Notes: generated by a model from the sequence alone, not told the origin. 64,000 nt of DNA from Hyphomicrobium sp. MC1 (GCF_000253295.1 NC_015717.1:4464001-4528000); one strand, 5' to 3'. Shown: positions 39,932 through 49,193, numbered from the stretch's first letter. Program-made: numbers and translations.

Positions 39932-41641
39932 TCAATTACTTAGTCCGAGCGCGTTGCCGATCATATTGCCGAGCGTCGCGTTTTGGCGGGCCGGGTATTG
40001 TTCGTCATCCACGTCGTTATCGCGGGTGCGGGCGGCGAGCGCTTCCGGGTTGAAGTCGGGCTCGACGGGTGCGAGGTGGTCGTGACCCTTGTTGATCTTG
40101 CTCCACTGACCATCGAGAGCTTGCGTGATGCGGCGCTCGTGGCCGTAGACGTCGGGGAAGGTCTTCAGCTTGCCATCGTCCGTCACCCAGGCGGTGAAGT
40201 AGACGATGTGGATCGGGATTTCCTTGGTGATCGGGATTTCGTTGTTGAGCGGTCCCGTCCGGTCAAGCTCATCGACTTTGGCGGCATCCCAGCCCTTGTC
40301 TTCCTTCAAGATCATCTTGGCGAGGTCCATCGGCTTCCAGACGCGCAGGCAACCATGGCTCAACGTGCGGACCGCAGGCTTGAACATCCACTTGTCCGGC
40401 GTGTCGTGCATGAAGATCGTGTGCTGGCTAGGGAACGAAAATTTGACGTGGCCCAGCACGCTCCTGCGTCCCGGCGGCTGGATGACCTCGAAATTGCGGA
40501 TGTCGGTCGAGGCCCAGTCGACCTTGCGGTAGTCGATATTACGGCTGCCGTCCTTCGAGCGGATTTGCAGTCCGTATTTGGTCATCATGCCGCCGCCACG
40601 GATCAGGTTCGGCCACAGCTCGTTGACCATGATGCTTTCGGGCACGCGCCAGGCAGGGCGCAGCACGACGTATTTGAGCGGGCGCGAGAAGATCGTCGTC
40701 TGCTTGTCGACGAGGCCAGCCACGATCTTTTCGGAGCGGATGATCTTTCCGTCCTTGTAGACGTACTGCATGAACTCGGGGACGTTGTTCAGGACGTAGA
40801 AATTGCCCATATCGAGCCACATCCAGCGCCACTCTTCCATATTGGCGCGAATGCGCTTGGCGGCCGGGCTCAGTTTGCCTTTACCGTCCTTCGGCAGCAT
40901 CGTGATGTAGATTTGGCGCAGCTTTTCGAACTGCGGATGCTGTGGTTCGAGGCTGCGCAGATAGGCGTCGGGTTCATGCGTGGCGGCGAGCGCGTCGATG
41001 ACGATTTTCGGCTCAATCCATTGCGGGCGGCGATCGAGGTTGGTCGTCAGCTGCGCCGACGGGTCGGGGATCCGGCCGCCACGGGCGTCGCGGGCATAGA
41101 GCAGTGCGGCCTTCGAATACGTGATCTCGGCATCGGCCAGCGAATCTGTGTCCGTTGCCGTCAGCGCGCCGTCGGCGAGTTTCGGGACCTTGAAACGCCA
41201 GACATCGAGAGCGTAGTGATCGGCGTTGGCGATCTCGGCGGCAAGCGCCTTGGCTTCGGGTTTGAGGCCCGAGGCCGTCACCCACAAGCCGTCGCCGTGG
41301 CGACTGTTGTAGAATTCGACGAGCGCCTTTTGATCGTCGCGGTCGTGCTCGTCTTCTGCCGCGGGTTCGGCGGCGAGCTTGGCGCGGGCCGCAGCCAGGA
41401 CCGGATCGTCTTGCGTTTGTTGCGGAGCAGCAGAAGCCGCTTCAGAGGATGGCGTCGCGGTTGCGGTGGGCGTTGCTGCCGGAGTGGATGGGGTTTCGGC
41501 TGCGGCTTTCGGATTGGGCGTATTGGTTTGAACGGGCGCCGGATCGGGCGCGGCGGGGAGCGGATCGGCGATTGCGGGAGACGTCAGCAGCACCACAGCC
41601 GCTATGCCGAGAAGCAGATTTTTGTAATATCCCATCGCCAT
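39932..41641 (-). CDS. L,D-transpeptidase (YcbB/LdtD-like)
   Basis: A large periplasmic L,D-transpeptidase forming 3-3 peptidoglycan cross-links. The start is taken at ATG 41641; a second ATG two codons later with GAGAG at good distance is equally likely. A signal peptide (YYKNLLLGIAAVVLLTSPAIA-DP) precedes a Pro/Ala-rich linker, then the YcbB-like scaffold, and the catalytic YkuD domain with SHGCLRVWKPMDLA near residue 470, whose Cys is the nucleophile. Total about 569 residues, usual for this class. It is separated from trmD by 129 bases. A second L,D-transpeptidase lies at 42999-44012. Confidence 0.93.
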   Translation of the reverse strand: MAMGYYKNLLLGIAAVVLLTSPAIADPLPAAPDPAPVQTNTPNPKAAAETPSTPAATPTATATPSSEAASAAPQQTQDDPVLAAARAKLAAEPAAEDEHDRDDQKALVEFYNSRHGDGLWVTASGLKPEAKALAAEIANADHYALDVWRFKVPKLADGALTATDTDSLADAEITYSKAALLYARDARGGRIPDPSAQLTTNLDRRPQWIEPKIVIDALAATHEPDAYLRSLEPQHPQFEKLRQIYITMLPKDGKGKLSPAAKRIRANMEEWRWMWLDMGNFYVLNNVPEFMQYVYKDGKIIRSEKIVAGLVDKQTTIFSRPLKYVVLRPAWRVPESIMVNELWPNLIRGGGMMTKYGLQIRSKDGSRNIDYRKVDWASTDIRNFEVIQPPGRRSVLGHVKFSFPSQHTIFMHDTPDKWMFKPAVRTLSHGCLRVWKPMDLAKMILKEDKGWDAAKVDELDRTGPLNNEIPITKEIPIHIVYFTAWVTDDGKLKTFPDVYGHERRITQALDGQWSKINKGHDHLAPVEPDFNPEALAARTRDNDVDDEQYPARQNATLGNMIGNALGLSN

Positions 41642-41770
41642 CTCTCGATTGGTCACGCGTCCGTGCCGAGAGCTTCATGCGCACGGTCTAAAGAACCGTT
41701 TCGCGAATCTTCCCCCACGTCATTTGCCCAAGAAATCCTGGCCATGCAAAGGCGAAGCGGCTGTGACGCC

Positions 41771-42499
41771 TCACTTTGGGGCGCGGGTGGGACGAATAAG
41801 ATCCGGGCGGCGGGCGGCCGTCAGTTCTTCTGATTGGCGGCGACGCCAGTCTTCGATTTTCTTATGATCGCCGGAGAGCAGAATGTCGGGAATGGCGCGG
41901 CCTTCCCACTCGCGGGGCTTGGTGTACTGCGGGTATTCGAGCAGGCCCGTCTCGAAGCTTTCGCTGGTCAGGCTGTCGGCGGCGCCCAGGACGCCCGGGA
42001 TGAGGCGGACGCAGGCCTCGATCAGAACCATGGCGGCCAACTCGCCGCCCGCCAGCACATAATCGCCAATCGAAATTTCGCGCAGGCCCCTGGCTTCGAT
42101 GACGCGCTGGTCGATGCCTTCGAAGCGGCCAGCGAGCAGCGTGGCGCCCGGTCCTTCGGAGAGATCGCGGGCGAGTTGCTGCGTCAGGGGCGTGCCGCGC
42201 GGAGAGAGATAGATCAGGGGTGCATCGGGCGAACGTTCTCGGGCGTGATCGAGTGCGGGGCCGAGCACGTCGGCACGCAGCACCATACCCGCGCCGCCGC
42301 CCGCGGGCGTATCATCGACCTGACGGTGACGGCCCAAGCCGAAGTCACGGATCTGCAGAGCGTCGAGCGACCAGAGGCCGGCGTCGAGCGCCTGTCCCAG
42401 CAGCGAGATGCCGAGCGGTCCCGGAAACATCTCGGGGAAGAGGGTCAGGACCTGCGCTCGCCACGGGGCGCGTCCGTCGCTCGTTGGGAAGTGGGCCAT
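41771..42499 (-). CDS. trmD: tRNA (guanine-37-N1)-methyltransferase
   Basis: SPOUT-class enzyme making m1G37 in tRNAs reading CNN codons, preventing frameshifts. The N-terminal blocks VLTLFPEMFPGPLG and GGGAGMVLRADV and the deep-knot motif ISIGDYVLAGGELAAMVLIE are all present. Length 242 is normal. In most bacteria trmD is followed by rplS, but here about 2.8 kb with an L,D-transpeptidase and two small genes intervenes. A dispersed repeat lies directly upstream at 42507-42584. Identification is secure. Confidence 0.97.
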   Translation of the reverse strand: MAHFPTSDGRAPWRAQVLTLFPEMFPGPLGISLLGQALDAGLWSLDALQIRDFGLGRHRQVDDTPAGGGAGMVLRADVLGPALDHARERSPDAPLIYLSPRGTPLTQQLARDLSEGPGATLLAGRFEGIDQRVIEARGLREISIGDYVLAGGELAAMVLIEACVRLIPGVLGAADSLTSESFETGLLEYPQYTKPREWEGRAIPDILLSGDHKKIEDWRRRQSEELTAARRPDLIRPTRAPK

Positions 42500-42506
42500 T
42501 TATGTT

Positions 42507-42584
42507 GTCATCCTCGGCTGCACGCCGAGGATCCATTTTGTAGGACGATGACCGATGGGTCCTCGGGACAAGCCCGAGGATGAC
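42507..42584. repeat. Dispersed palindrome pair of the CCTCGG type
   Basis: GTCATCCTCGGCTGCACGCC and then GAGGATCC, followed 30 bases later by GGGTCCTCGGGACAAGCCCG plus AGGATGAC. Both halves are local inverted repeats. It is a relative of the copy at 23965-24048 and fills the gap between trmD and the DUF1330 gene. Confidence 0.65.
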
Positions 42585-42600
42585 ACCGTTGAGCGTCCGA

Positions 42601-42888
42601 TTACACGCCTTCGACAATGGTCATGTGCATCGTGCCGGCGCCCTGGCGTAGCGCTTTGGCTTCGGCATATTCGGGCGACTTGGCATAGCCGATCGCGTGT
42701 TCGTAGCTTGGAAATTCGAGGATGACGTTGCGGGCGACGCCCTCGCCTTCCAGGGTCTCGCTCTTGCCGCCGCGTGCGATGGGCTTGCCTTCGAACTTGT
42801 CGAGCGCAGCCTTTGTCTTGGCAGCGTACTGAGCCCACTTGTCGGGGTCGGTGACGATGGAGCGGGCGATAACGTATCCCTTGGGCAT
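42601..42888 (-). CDS. DUF1330 domain protein
   Basis: A 95-residue protein starting MPKGYVIARSIVTDPDKWAQ. The pattern KGYVIA...V.DP..W..Y.......LDKFEGKPIARGG and VILEFPSYEHAIGYAKSPEY is that of DUF1330, small dimeric alpha-beta-barrel (ferredoxin-like) proteins. The ATG at 42888 is well matched to the family; the reading frame continues upstream but does not resemble the domain. AGGAAAG lies about 11 bases upstream. Single gene; function of the family is unknown. Confidence 0.88.
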   Translation of the reverse strand: MPKGYVIARSIVTDPDKWAQYAAKTKAALDKFEGKPIARGGKSETLEGEGVARNVILEFPSYEHAIGYAKSPEYAEAKALRQGAGTMHMTIVEGV

Positions 42889-42998
42889 TGGCTTGTTCTT
42901 TCCTTCGACGCAGAGCGTGGATTTTTGGACGAGGAGCCATAGCCGGAGCGGCGGCGCTTCGGCAACCCATGCGACGTCGATGGTGGCGGCGCCAGGCG

Positions 42999-44012
42999 TT
43001 ATTTCACGATCGACTGAAGAGCGCCGAGGGCGGTGTCGCTGCTGGTTGCGAACGATTGCCGGTGCGGCGCAGGGCGCGGCGGATTGGAAGCCGTCGCGAC
43101 GGACGTGCCCAGCAGATAGGTTTCCCAACTCTGGCTCGCGATCATCACGCCTTTGAGCTTCTTGCCGTTCCCTTCAAGGTCGGGATCGGCCTTAACCAAT
43201 CGCTTCCGGAAGCGCGGCGATAGCGGCGCCAAGCGTTTGCCGATCAGAACCGGGCAGGCGGCATTCGGATTGTCGCCGACGGATGTCAGCGGATTGACGA
43301 TATAGCGCTTGCCGCACATGCCGATCTGCGGCGGCTCGCGCGTTCGGGTGAAATCGTCGTAGGCTTCTTTTAACGGCTCCCACGTATCGCATGCCGGATT
43401 GTCGGCGTGGCGCTTCATGTTGGCGGCGGTCATGCGGAACGGGAAAATGTGGATCGGCACGGATGTTTCGCCGCCGGCGAGCGCATCGCGCACGAAAGCG
43501 TAGATTTCTTCGATCTGATTGTCGGTCATGGCGAAGCAGCCGACGCTTTTGCAATCGCCGTGGACCATGATGTAGCTGCCGGTGCGGCCGAGCGAACGAT
43601 CGAGCGCGTTCGGATAGCCGACGTTGAGCGCCAAATGATATTTGCTGTTCGGGTTCATGGCGCCGGGCGTGATGCGGTAGAAGCCCTCAGGCGACATCAG
43701 ATCGCCCTGGGTGCGCTTTGGTCCGAGCGTGCCGCCCCAATTGCAGACAGGGAACGTCTTGATCAGCGCGTAACGGCCGTTCGGGCGGGCCTTCCAGACC
43801 TCAAGCTCGGATTCTTCCTTGAAGATACGAAGATAGACAGGGGAATTCTGGTCGATGTCCTTGAGGATCAGGGCGGCTTCCACGGCGGAGGGAAGCGGCT
43901 TTTCGGCGGACCGCTCGTCCGCAAGTGCCACGGGCGCGAAAACCTGGATGGCAACGGCGATTGCCGCAGCCAGCAGACGCACCTGCTGGGTCAAGTGCCA
44001 AAGCCAACGCAT
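42999..44012 (-). CDS. L,D-transpeptidase of the YafK type
   Basis: A 337-residue exported protein. A signal peptide (LLAAAIAVAIQVFAPVALA-DE) leads to a catalytic YkuD domain with MVHGDCKSVGCFAMTD, the HGx(n)GCxAM(T/S)D active site of the YafK/DpaA subfamily. The segment LEVWKARPNGRYALIKTFPV and PEGFYRITPGAMNPNS are conserved in this group. DpaA of E. coli removes Braun lipoprotein from peptidoglycan rather than cross-linking, so this protein may be an amidase-like L,D-enzyme and not a cross-linker. The call to subfamily is good. Confidence 0.92.
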   Translation of the reverse strand: MRWLWHLTQQVRLLAAAIAVAIQVFAPVALADERSAEKPLPSAVEAALILKDIDQNSPVYLRIFKEESELEVWKARPNGRYALIKTFPVCNWGGTLGPKRTQGDLMSPEGFYRITPGAMNPNSKYHLALNVGYPNALDRSLGRTGSYIMVHGDCKSVGCFAMTDNQIEEIYAFVRDALAGGETSVPIHIFPFRMTAANMKRHADNPACDTWEPLKEAYDDFTRTREPPQIGMCGKRYIVNPLTSVGDNPNAACPVLIGKRLAPLSPRFRKRLVKADPDLEGNGKKLKGVMIASQSWETYLLGTSVATASNPPRPAPHRQSFATSSDTALGALQSIVK

Positions 44013-44188
44013 ACTGTCCGTGAACCCCGCTTACGCAACGCTTAACCATCATGGACCGTCCAGTTCATGGCCAAAGACGGTTAAGGGGAGGTAAACGGCG
44101 AGTGTGCGCACGGCGTGGTGAGAGCTGGGCGCCGATGTGGCAAGGCCATGATCGGCCAGCGACTTATCGCGCGTAAGTGCCTTCGCCG

Positions 44189-44893
44189 CTAAGCCTGGGC
44201 GATGTGCTGCAGGAACGCTTCAGCGGCGGCTTTGGGGTCCTTAGCGGCGTTGATCGGGCGGCCGACGACGATGTGGTTGGCACCGAAGCCGATAGCCTCT
44301 TCGGGCGTCGTGACGCGGGTCTGGTCGCCGGCTTCGGCGCCGGGCAACCGGATGCCTGGCGTGACGATGAGGAAATCCGGCCCGGTTTCGGCGCGGATGG
44401 CGGCGGCTTCCTGGCCAGAGGCGATGACGCCGTCGAAGCCCGCGAGTTCCGACATGCGGGCGCGGCCGACCACGAGGCCTGCCGGCGTTATGTCGGTAAT
44501 GCCCTGTTCTTCAAGGTCGGACTGATCGAGGCTCGTCAGCACCGTGACGGCGAGCAGCTTCAGGTTCGAGGAGCCACGGCCTTTGACGGCGGCTTTCAGC
44601 GTCTTGGTGTCGTGGCCGTGGACGGTGATGAAATCGACGCCCAGCCCGGCCGCAGACGCGACCGCGCGCTCGACGGTATTGCCGATGTCGAGGAATTTCA
44701 GATCGAGGAAAACGCGTTTTCCTTCGCGCTTCAGTTCCTGAGCAAGATCGAGACCGCCCGCAAACAACAGTTCCAAGCCGATCTTGTAGAAGCTGACGGT
44801 ATCGCCGAGGCGATCAACAAGAGCGCGCGCTTGATCGTAAGACGACAGATCGAGGGCGACGATGAGCTTGTCTCGGGTGGCGGCGTCAATCAT
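44189..44893 (-). CDS. pyrF: Orotidine 5'-phosphate decarboxylase
   Basis: Decarboxylates OMP to UMP, the last step of de novo pyrimidine synthesis. The catalytic Lys-Asp tetrad motif is DLKFLDIGNTV, with further conserved blocks VALDLSSYDQA, VHGHDTKTLKAAV and VTPGIRLPGAEAGDQTRV. Length 234 is normal for the short bacterial form. It lies 15 bases after the FMN reductase gene on the same strand and probably shares its transcript with it. Identification is secure. Confidence 0.97.
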   Translation of the reverse strand: MIDAATRDKLIVALDLSSYDQARALVDRLGDTVSFYKIGLELLFAGGLDLAQELKREGKRVFLDLKFLDIGNTVERAVASAAGLGVDFITVHGHDTKTLKAAVKGRGSSNLKLLAVTVLTSLDQSDLEEQGITDITPAGLVVGRARMSELAGFDGVIASGQEAAAIRAETGPDFLIVTPGIRLPGAEAGDQTRVTTPEEAIGFGANHIVVGRPINAAKDPKAAAEAFLQHIAQA

Positions 44894-44908
44894 CGCGGTA
44901 TCGTTCCT

Positions 44909-45508
44909 CTAGCCGTGCAGCACGCGGGCGGCGCGTGCGAGCCGCTGAATGACAGTCTTGAACTGCTCGGTCTGCTCTTTGTTTTTCAGGTGGCCGTGCT
45001 CGTCGAAGGCATCGGCGGCGCGGGGTAGTAGAAACTGGTTCGGTAGAACGAGCGCGCCCGTTCCCAGTTCCAGCATCAGGCGGAGTTGTGAGAGGCCGCG
45101 CAAACCGCCGGTGCCGCCGTTCGAGGCTGCTCCAAGGGCAAAGACGCGTGTGCGGAACACTTCGAGCGGGCTCTCGCCATCGTCGCGGATATGGCTGATC
45201 CAGTCGAGCGTGTTTTTCAAGAGCGGCGTGAAGGACGCGTTGTATTCTGGGCTCATGATGAAAACGCCGGTGTGGGCCATCATCAGGTTTTTGAGCTTGT
45301 GCGCGTTCTCGGGCTGGCCGGATGCGGCTTCAAGATCGCCGTCATAAAGTGGCATCGGGTAGTCGGAGAGATCGACGAACGTCGCCGGGATGCTGTTGGC
45401 TTCGGCGATCACGGCGCCGAGTCTCGCGACGCGCTTGTTGAACGAGGCTTGGCGGGCGCTGCCTGCGAAGAACAGAAGGCGCGGATCGGGCGCGGGGGCG
45501 TCGGTCAT
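44909..45508 (-). CDS. NADPH-dependent FMN reductase family protein
   Basis: A 199-residue flavodoxin-fold reductase. The FMN phosphate-binding loop is FAGSARQASFNKRVAR near residue 14, followed by DLSDYPMPLYDGD and the ring-binding motif MSPEYNASFTPLLKNTLDWI, typical of the NADPH-dependent FMN reductase/azoreductase-like family (ChrR, YieF). Such enzymes reduce quinones, chromate or azo dyes; the physiological substrate is unknown. It lies between dnaJ and pyrF on the minus strand. Confidence 0.9.
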   Translation of the reverse strand: MTDAPAPDPRLLFFAGSARQASFNKRVARLGAVIAEANSIPATFVDLSDYPMPLYDGDLEAASGQPENAHKLKNLMMAHTGVFIMSPEYNASFTPLLKNTLDWISHIRDDGESPLEVFRTRVFALGAASNGGTGGLRGLSQLRLMLELGTGALVLPNQFLLPRAADAFDEHGHLKNKEQTEQFKTVIQRLARAARVLHG

Positions 45509-45619
45509 CTGGGTCGAAGGTCCGGATCATGAGAGCGCTTTGTGAGCCGGACCCTAGCGGCTTTCGGACCGTTGGCAAGGCTGCGCAAAGGGCTCAGAGG
45601 TGACGAGAGCAAACTGCGA

Positions 45620-46768
45620 TCAGCCGCTCTTGCCTTCGAAGAATTCTTTCACGCGGGAGAAGAAGCCTGCACTTTCCGGGCTCGTTTCCTTGTGGCTCGC
45701 GCGCTCAAATTCTTCGAGCAGCTCGCGCTGCTTGCGCGTGAGGTTCTTGGGCGTTTCGACATCGACCTCGATGTACATATCGCCCGAGACCTTGGCGCGG
45801 AGTACGGGCATGCCCTTGCCGCGCAGACGGAACTGCTTGCGGCTTTCGGTGCCCTCGGGGATTTTCACCCGCGTCGTGGTGCCTTCAAGCGTCGGGACGT
45901 CGATCTGGCCGCCGAGCGCCGCCGTCGTCATCGAGATCGGCACCTTGCAGAAAATGTCGGCGCCGTCGCGCTGGAAGAATTCGTGCGGCTTGATCGAGAG
46001 GAAGATGTAAAGGTCGCCGGGCGCGCCGCCGCGTAGGCCGGCTTCGCCTTCGCCCGCGAGCCGAATGCGCGTGCCGTCTTCGACGCCGGCCGGGATGTTG
46101 ACCGAGAGCGTGCGTTCTTTCTGGACGCGGCCTGAACCGGCGCAGTCAACGCACGGATCGTCGATCATCTCGCCGCGGCCCTGGCAATGCGGACAGGTGC
46201 GCTCAATCGTGAAGAAGCCCTGGCTGGCGCGGACTTTGCCCATGCCGCCGCAGGTGGTGCAGGTCTTCGCCTTGGTGCCGGGTTTTGCGCCGGTGCCCGA
46301 GCACGTTTCGCATTTGACGCTGGCGGGAACGCGGATCTGCGCGGTCTTGCCGGTGTAGGCTTCGGACAGCGTGATTTCGAGATTGTAGCGCAGGTCGGCG
46401 CCTGCTTCGCGAGCTGTGCGCGAGCGGCCCTGGGTGCCGCGTCGTCCACCCATGAATTCGCCGAACAGATCGTCGAAGATGTCGGACATCGAAGAGGCGA
46501 AATCCGGTCCGAAGCCGGGGCCGCCGCGGCCGCCCATGCCGCCGTCGAAAGCGGCGTGGCCGAACTGGTCATAAGCGGCGCGCTTCTGAGGGTCTTTCAG
46601 AACTTCGTAGGCTTCGTTGACTTCCTTGAAGCGGCGCTCGGCTTCTTTGTCGCCCGCATTGCGGTCGGGGTGATATTCCTTGGCGAGAGACCGATAGGCG
46701 GATTTGATCTCGATTTCGGTAGCGGACCGCTTGACGGTCAGAACTTCGTAATAATCGCGCTTAGCCAT
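45620..46768 (-). CDS. dnaJ: Chaperone DnaJ
   Basis: Hsp40 co-chaperone that delivers substrates to DnaK and stimulates its ATPase. It has a J domain with HPD in KEYHPDRNAGD (residues about 1-70), a Gly/Phe-rich linker, and the zinc-binding domain with four CxxCxGxG repeats (CETCSGTG, CTTCGGMG, CPHCQGRG, CVDCAGSG), then the C-terminal substrate domain. Length 382 is normal. It lies 156 bases downstream of dnaK; a hairpin GCGTTC/GAACGC at 46870-46890 sits in between and may tune dnaK to dnaJ ratios. Identification is secure. Confidence 0.98.
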   Translation of the reverse strand: MAKRDYYEVLTVKRSATEIEIKSAYRSLAKEYHPDRNAGDKEAERRFKEVNEAYEVLKDPQKRAAYDQFGHAAFDGGMGGRGGPGFGPDFASSMSDIFDDLFGEFMGGRRGTQGRSRTAREAGADLRYNLEITLSEAYTGKTAQIRVPASVKCETCSGTGAKPGTKAKTCTTCGGMGKVRASQGFFTIERTCPHCQGRGEMIDDPCVDCAGSGRVQKERTLSVNIPAGVEDGTRIRLAGEGEAGLRGGAPGDLYIFLSIKPHEFFQRDGADIFCKVPISMTTAALGGQIDVPTLEGTTTRVKIPEGTESRKQFRLRGKGMPVLRAKVSGDMYIEVDVETPKNLTRKQRELLEEFERASHKETSPESAGFFSRVKEFFEGKSG

Positions 46769-46924
46769 GGTGCGCTGTTCTATGACCTATTGATTGGCAA
46801 GTTGCTGGTCGAGGAAGTCGCAGCAATAACAAGCGGTTATATCAATTTTTCGCCCTCAGGCCGGGCGCAGCGTTCCAAAATTGAGAACGCCGCGACAACC
46901 CAAGGGCGAATCTAAGTTCGACTT

Positions 46925-48853
46925 TTAAGCCGATTTCTTCTTGTCGTCTTTGACTTCTTCAAAATCCGCATCGACGACGTCGTCGCCGCTGGCAGATTTC
47001 TCAGCCGATGCTTCGGGGCCACCTTCCATGCCTTCAGCGCCACCCTTGGCCGTGTAGACGGCTTCGCCGATCTTCATGGCGACCTGGGTCAACGCGGTTG
47101 AAGCCGAGCGGATCGCATCGGCATCTTCGCCGGCGATGGCTTCCTTGGCGGCCGTGATCGCAGCTTCGACTTCGCCCTTGATCGCGGCGACGGCCGGGAT
47201 CGACTCGTTCTCGGCGAGCGATTTCTCGGTGCCATGGACGAGGGCTTCGGTCTGGTTGCGAAGCTCGACGACCTCGCGACGCTTCTTGTCTTCGGCCGCG
47301 TGGACTTCGGCGTCCTTGACCATCTTGTCGATGTCGGCATCCGAGAGGCCACCCGAGGCCTGGATGCGGATCGACTGTTCCTTGCCGGTCGCCTTGTCCT
47401 TCGCCGAAACGTGGACGATGCCGTTGGCGTCGATATCGAAAGTGACTTCGATCTGCGGCACGCCGCGCGGCGCTGGCGGGATGCCGACGAGGTCGAACTG
47501 GCCGAGCATCTTGTTGTCGGCCGCCATTTCACGCTCGCCCTGGAAGACGCGGATGGTGACAGCGTTCTGGCTATCTTCGGCGGTCGAGAAAGTCTGGCTC
47601 TTCTTCGTCGGGATCGTCGTGTTGCGATCGATCAGACGGGTGAAGACGCCACCCAGCGTTTCGATGCCGAGCGACAGCGGCGTGACGTCGAGCAGCAGGA
47701 CGTCCTTGACCTCGCCCTGCAGAACGCCGCCCTGGATCGCGGCGCCGACGGCGACGACTTCATCCGGGTTGACACCCTTGTGCGGCTCTTTGCCGAAGAG
47801 CTGCTTCACGACTTCCTGGACCTTCGGCATACGCGTCATGCCGCCGACGAGAACGACTTCGTCGATCTCGGCAGCCTTGAGGCCAGCGTCCTTCAGAGCC
47901 TTTTCGCACGGACCCTTGGTCCGGTTGATGAGGCCATCGACGAGGCTTTCGAGCTTGGCGCGCGTCAGCTTCATCGTGAGATGCTTCGGACCGGTCGCGT
48001 CGGCCGTGATGAACGGCAGGTTGACTTCGGTCGAAGGGGCGCTCGACAGCTCGATCTTGGCCTTTTCGGCGGCTTCCTTCAGACGCTGAAGGGCGAGCTT
48101 ATCGGAGCGCAGGTCGATGCCCTGCTCTTTCTTGAACTCATCGGCGAGGTACGTAACGAGGACCATATCGAAGTCTTCGCCGCCGAGGTGCGTATCGCCG
48201 TTCGTCGACTTCACTTCGAAGACGCCGTCGCCGATTTCGAGAATGGACACGTCGAAGGTGCCGCCGCCGAGGTCATAGACCGCGATCGTCTTGGCGTCCG
48301 TCTTTTTGTCGAGGCCGTAGGCGAGCGCAGCTGCCGTCGGCTCGTTGATGATGCGCAGAACTTCAAGGCCCGCGATCTTGCCGGCGTCTTTCGTCGCCTG
48401 GCGCTGGGCGTCGTTGAAGTAAGCGGGAACGGTGATGACCGCCTGCGTGACCTTCTCGCCGAGCTTGGCTTCGGCGGTTTCTTTCATCTTCTGAAGGATG
48501 AAAGCCGAGATCTGCTGCGGGGAATATTGCTTGCCGTGGCTTTCGACCCAGGCGTCGCCGTTGGTGCCCTTCACGATCTTGTACGGAACGAGCTTCTGGT
48601 CCTTCGTGACCTCGGGATCGTCGTAGCGGCGGCCGATCAGGCGCTTGATCGCGAAAAAGGTGTTGGTGGGGTTCGTGACTGCCTGGCGCTTGGCCGGCAG
48701 ACCGACGAGACGTTCGTCGTCGGCAGTAAATGCAACAATGGACGGGGTGGTATTGGCGCCTTCGGAGTTCTCAAGCACTTTCGGTTTGCCGCCATCCATG
48801 ACGGCGACGCACGAGTTGGTCGTGCCGAGGTCAATACCGATTACTTTTGCCAT
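46925..48853 (-). CDS. dnaK: Chaperone DnaK (Hsp70)
   Basis: Major cytoplasmic Hsp70 chaperone. The start MAKVIGIDLGTTNSCVAVMD has AAGGA nine bases upstream; the ATG two codons before is too close to it. Nucleotide-binding domain motifs include VYDLGGGTFDVSIL and LVGGMTRMPKVQ, the linker LLLDVTPLSLGIETLGG, the substrate domain, and the acidic C-terminal tail ending EEVKDDKKKSA. The 642-residue length is normal. It belongs to the hrcA-grpE-dnaK-dnaJ cluster and has its own candidate RpoH promoter upstream. Identification is secure. Confidence 0.98.
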   Translation of the reverse strand: MAKVIGIDLGTTNSCVAVMDGGKPKVLENSEGANTTPSIVAFTADDERLVGLPAKRQAVTNPTNTFFAIKRLIGRRYDDPEVTKDQKLVPYKIVKGTNGDAWVESHGKQYSPQQISAFILQKMKETAEAKLGEKVTQAVITVPAYFNDAQRQATKDAGKIAGLEVLRIINEPTAAALAYGLDKKTDAKTIAVYDLGGGTFDVSILEIGDGVFEVKSTNGDTHLGGEDFDMVLVTYLADEFKKEQGIDLRSDKLALQRLKEAAEKAKIELSSAPSTEVNLPFITADATGPKHLTMKLTRAKLESLVDGLINRTKGPCEKALKDAGLKAAEIDEVVLVGGMTRMPKVQEVVKQLFGKEPHKGVNPDEVVAVGAAIQGGVLQGEVKDVLLLDVTPLSLGIETLGGVFTRLIDRNTTIPTKKSQTFSTAEDSQNAVTIRVFQGEREMAADNKMLGQFDLVGIPPAPRGVPQIEVTFDIDANGIVHVSAKDKATGKEQSIRIQASGGLSDADIDKMVKDAEVHAAEDKKRREVVELRNQTEALVHGTEKSLAENESIPAVAAIKGEVEAAITAAKEAIAGEDADAIRSASTALTQVAMKIGEAVYTAKGGAEGMEGGPEASAEKSASGDDVVDADFEEVKDDKKKSA

Positions 48854-48970
48854 TCGCATCAATCCTTCTCAGTTGCGGCAGACCGGGTGGACCCTCTATT
48901 GGCATCCAACGTGCTCCCCAACGAGAGGTCAGAGGCACCGGTCCCCAGGATTTCAATTGTGTGACCGACG

Positions 48971-49001
48971 GTTATATAGGGGCCTGATTTCAGCGTGCAA
49001 C
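48971..49001 (-). promoter_or_regulatory. Candidate RpoH promoter of dnaK
   Basis: On the minus strand GTTG (49001-48998), a 17-nt spacer, then CCTATATAAC (48980-48971). The -10 part fits the alphaproteobacterial RpoH consensus CYTATNT and the -35 differs from CTTG only in the first base. The gap 48854-49193 has no gene, so dnaK can be transcribed from here in addition to any read-through from grpE. Confidence 0.65.
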
Positions 49002-49193
49002 GCTTCTTATCCCCTCCATAGATCAACTTTATCGCCTTTTGATTGCGTCAAAACGGAACTACCCGCCGTGACGCAATGCTTCAATTTGCAAGCTTTTTTC
49101 TGCGGTTGAAGCGCATCCTTGCTGAGGAGGAGGCGCCTTGATTTCGCTCAACGTTTGTTCTGGTGCGACGCTGGTCGCGACGTCGCAGCCGCA

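Noticed and set aside
39983..41833. 616-codon plus-strand open frame
   Set aside because: It is antisense to the L,D-transpeptidase, whose signal peptide and SHGCLRV motif are unmistakable; long antisense frames are common at this GC content.
47234..48964. 576-codon plus-strand open frame over dnaK
   Set aside because: Antisense to dnaK, no ribosome binding site or family motif; composed of Arg/Asp/Val-rich shadow sequence.
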